This document shows, piece after piece, positions 61,927-64,000 of a stretch of DNA of 64,000 nucleotides. Position numbers and translations under genes: made by a program. Source of the DNA: Allobosea lathyri (GTDB lineage: Bacteria; Pseudomonadota; Alphaproteobacteria; Rhizobiales; Beijerinckiaceae); NCBI RefSeq assembly GCF_900108245.1, contig NZ_FNUY01000001.1, positions 558,001 through 622,000 on the forward strand, read 5' to 3'. The notes beneath the pieces are model-generated. The model ran no database searches and was not told the origin of the DNA. It saw only the letters and a program-made list of their open reading frames with translations. How positions within the stretch are numbered: the first letter of the stretch is position 1; every line of letters starts with the position of its first letter.

Positions 61927-62304
61927 ATGCTGATCATGACCCTAGTCACGAAGTCGCTCTCGTCCGTTTCGGCCGGCGTCACGCGTGTTGCCGCCACGGG
62001 ATTCGCGCCGATCGTGTACCTCGTGAAAGCATTTGTGCACCGACGCGAAATTCTGCGCCTGGCTGAGCTCGACGAGCGCGGCCTCAAGGATATCGGCCTG
62101 GTGCGGTCGGATATTGAAGGCGCTCTCGCCACCTCCTGGCTGAAGGATCCCTCCACTGTGCTGGCCAGCCGCTCTCAATCGGTTGCGGACGTAGCGGCAG
62201 CTCGCCGTGAGACTGGGGTTCGGCAGGCTCCGGTGGACGCGCCGATCGTGAAGGTCCGTCGCGACATCGTCGCCATCGACAATTCGATTGCGTGCAGCGC
62301 CTGA
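61927..62304 (+). CDS. DUF1127 (YjiS-like) protein
   Basis: 125 residues. The DUF1127 core is REILRLAELDERGLKDIGLVRSDIEGAL (about 40-67); small proteins of this family bind RNA or take part in phosphate, carbon or stress responses in some alphaproteobacteria. This one has a longer, unstructured C-terminal part. Strong GAGGAGG ribosome site before the ATG and an intrinsic terminator after the stop, so a short high-level message is likely. Confidence 0.88.
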   Translation: MLIMTLVTKSLSSVSAGVTRVAATGFAPIVYLVKAFVHRREILRLAELDERGLKDIGLVRSDIEGALATSWLKDPSTVLASRSQSVADVAAARRETGVRQAPVDAPIVKVRRDIVAIDNSIACSA

Positions 62305-62328
62305 CCCCTTGGCTCTGCGCGTTCCTGC

Positions 62329-62359
62329 GGGCGGGAGCTTCGTGCTTCCGCCCTTTTTT
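62329..62359 (+). terminator. Rho-independent terminator after the DUF1127 gene
   Basis: GGGCGGGAGC (62329-62338), five-base loop, GCTTCCGCCC (62344-62353), one G-U pair, then six T (62354-62359). A classic terminator, 25 bases past the stop. Confidence 0.9.
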
Positions 62360-62516
62360 ATGCCGATGCTGAAAGATGCCGCATTGCGCCGGCCAAAGCC
62401 GTCAATTTTCGGCGGTTGAGCGGCTTTCTAACACAAAATTCACCATTCTGTTCAAAATTCCCTTGGGGGTAGCACTGCCATGTCCGGCGGCGCTCGACGT
62501 CATGGGCATGCCGAAC

Positions 62517-64000
62517 ATGAAGTTTTCGCTGCGCTTCAGTGATCTCAGGATCAGGACTAAGATCGCGATCCCGCTGGTGGTGATCGGACTGATCAGCGTT
62601 GCAACTGCGATCTATGCAGGGCGCGAATATGCCCGCATCCAGAACAGCTATTCCGAGCTGATCGACCAGCGCGCCACGGCGATCCTCGACTCGGCTCAGG
62701 CGACGCTGGCCACCAGCGACATCCTGCGCCATCTCTACAAGGCGATCGCCTATCCCGAATACATGAAGCAGAACGCGACGAGCATCGAGGATGTTCGCAA
62801 GGGCTTCGACAAGGCGCTGCAGCAGCTTGTCAATGCCAAGATCAGCTTCCCCGAGATGCATGCCGAATTCGACGCTTTGTCCCGCAGGATCACGGAGACG
62901 AAGCCGAAGATCGACGATGTCATGGCGCAGGCGTCCAGGGATGAAGACCTGCCGGCCCTGTCGGTGATGTCGGAGCTCGATCGTCTGCTCGGCGAGATCG
63001 TCGCAGATGCGGTCAAGCTGAACGGCACGATCAAATCCGATACGCAGGCTGCGACGGTGGTCCTCAACGCCGAGGCGCAAGGCCTCAATCAGCTCATTCT
63101 CGCCCTGTCGGTGGCGGGAATGCTGTTAGGCCTTGTCGGCGCGGTGCTGCTCGCCCGTCGCTCGATCACCGGGCCGCTCGATCAGTTGAAAGCGCGGATG
63201 GATGGCCTGGCTTCGGGCGATTACGGCGTCGCCATCGACGGCCAGACGCGCAGGGACGAGATCGGCGCCATGGCGCGTGCAGTCCAGATCTTCAAGGAAA
63301 ACGGGCTCGCGGTGCGAAGGCTCGAAGCCGAGACCGCAGAAGGACGCGAGCTTTCCGAAGCGCAGCGTCTCCAGGTCGAGGACGAGCGTGCACTCCGCGC
63401 CCGCGAACAGCAACAGCTGGCCTCCGAGCAGCGCAGGGTGATGGACATGCTCGGCGATGGGCTCGACCGTCTTTCGCGCGGCGATCTGACCTGCCGCATC
63501 GATGACGAGATGACCGCCGAATACGAGAAGCTGCGCGACGATTTCAACCTCGCGGTCGGCCATCTCTCCGAGACCATCAGGACGATCCAGGAGACTTCGG
63601 GCGATGTCGGCCAGGCCGCGCGCGAGATCAACATGGGCGCCGACGATCTCTCGAAGCGCACCGAGGAGCAGGCCTCCTCGCTGGAAGAGACGGCGGCGAC
63701 GACGGAGCAGCTGGCGGCATCGGTGAAGGCCTCCGCCACGGCCTCCAAACAGGCGGTCGCGCTGGCGGACGAGGCGATGGATGTCGCGCGCAAGGGCGGC
63801 GCGATCGTCAGGGACGCGGTCGACGCCATGGCGCGCATCGAGACGGCGTCGCGCAAGATCTCCGACATCACTTCGGTCATCGACGAGATCGCCTTCCAGA
63901 CCAATCTCCTAGCCCTCAATGCGGCGGTGGAGGCGGCTCGCGCGGGCGATGCCGGCAAGGGCTTTGCGGTCGTCGCCTCGGAAGTGCGCACGCTTGCCCA
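62517..64000 (+). CDS. Methyl-accepting chemotaxis protein (C-terminus cut by window edge)
   Basis: About 494 residues are visible. One membrane helix near 17-36 ([20 protein letters not shown]), a four-helix-like sensor region to about 190, a second helix ([21 protein letters not shown]), HAMP at about 215-265 and a linker, then the methylation helix ([24 protein letters not shown]) and the signalling tip ([33 protein letters not shown]), where the window ends. Upstream in-frame ATGs at 62502 and 62508 are alternative starts. Signals to CheA; ligand unknown. Confidence 0.93.
   Translation, partial: MKFSLRFSDLRIRTKIAIPLVVIGLISVATAIYAGREYARIQNSYSELIDQRATAILDSAQATLATSDILRHLYKAIAYPEYMKQNATSIEDVRKGFDKALQQLVNAKISFPEMHAEFDALSRRITETKPKIDDVMAQASRDEDLPALSVMSELDRLLGEIVADAVKLNGTIKSDTQAATVVLNAEAQGLNQLILALSVAGMLLGLVGAVLLARRSITGPLDQLKARMDGLASGDYGVAIDGQTRRDEIGAMARAVQIFKENGLAVRRLEAETAEGRELSEAQRLQVEDERALRAREQQQLASEQRRVMDMLGDGLDRLSRGDLTCRIDDEMTAEYEKLRDDFNLAVGHLSETIRTIQETSGDVGQAAREINMGADDLSKRTEEQASSLEETAATTEQLAASVKASATASKQAVALADEAMDVARKGGAIVRDAVDAMARIETASRKISDITSVIDEIAFQTNLLALNAAVEAARAGDAGKGFAVVASEVRTLA

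Overview
The window is high-GC chromosomal DNA of an alphaproteobacterium, most probably Hyphomicrobiales (Rhizobiales). Evidence: gene order typical of that group (cysQ / DUF4170 / DUF374 acyltransferase / waaA / lpxK / DUF2093; ileS-lspA followed by a secreted protein and two M16 peptidases; rsmE near gshA), a MutL with an endonuclease motif, plant-type GshA, and intergenic palindromes common in the order. A Bosea-like genus would fit, but the sequence alone does not prove it. I see no rRNA, tRNA, CRISPR array, transposase or prophage. About 57 protein genes are supported, two cut by the window edges.

1-6400: edge-truncated O-antigen-ligase-like membrane protein (-), DUF2478 protein (+), SRPBCC protein (-) with an operator-like palindrome, Mrp Fe-S carrier and a TusA-type protein (-), MobB (+), and a TauE/SafE permease coupled to a TIGR02186 protein (-). 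Several of these point to molybdenum cofactor and sulfur handling. 6400-18000: a 1168-aa PodJ/SEL1-type polarity protein (-), then a MerR regulator followed by a beta-oxidation cluster (acyl-CoA dehydrogenase, thiolase, FadB-type bifunctional enzyme) and a convergent omega-aminotransferase.

18000-25300: a membrane TPR protein with an unassigned N-terminal domain, a degenerate EAL protein, a HAD protein, a CheY, a MaoC hydratase and RibF. 25300-35600: ileS-lspA, secreted protein, active plus inactive M16 peptidases, pgi and mutL. 35600-43750: rsmD, an RluB with very long Arg/Gly-rich tails, tadA, a lower-GC-looking FAD oxidoreductase pocket, DedA, TauE/SafE divergent from an ArsR regulator, and a patatin.

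43770-48350: vapB-vapC overlap a gene for a fluoroacetate-dehalogenase-type hydrolase that carries all but one of the recalled active-site residues at the RPA1163 positions, the histidine being one residue later; purD and xseA follow. 48360-57630: secreted dienelactone-hydrolase-fold protein, the lipid A/Kdo operon, DUF6101, GNAT, UbiA, secreted protein and RsmE. 57820-64000: YbdK and GshA (two related ligase families side by side), a 59-aa Flp pilin, LysR divergent from DUF1127, and a truncated chemoreceptor.

The most interesting points are the toxin-antitoxin/defluorinase operon, the RluB tails, the unassigned signalling proteins at 18-21.5 kb, and the families of intergenic hairpins.
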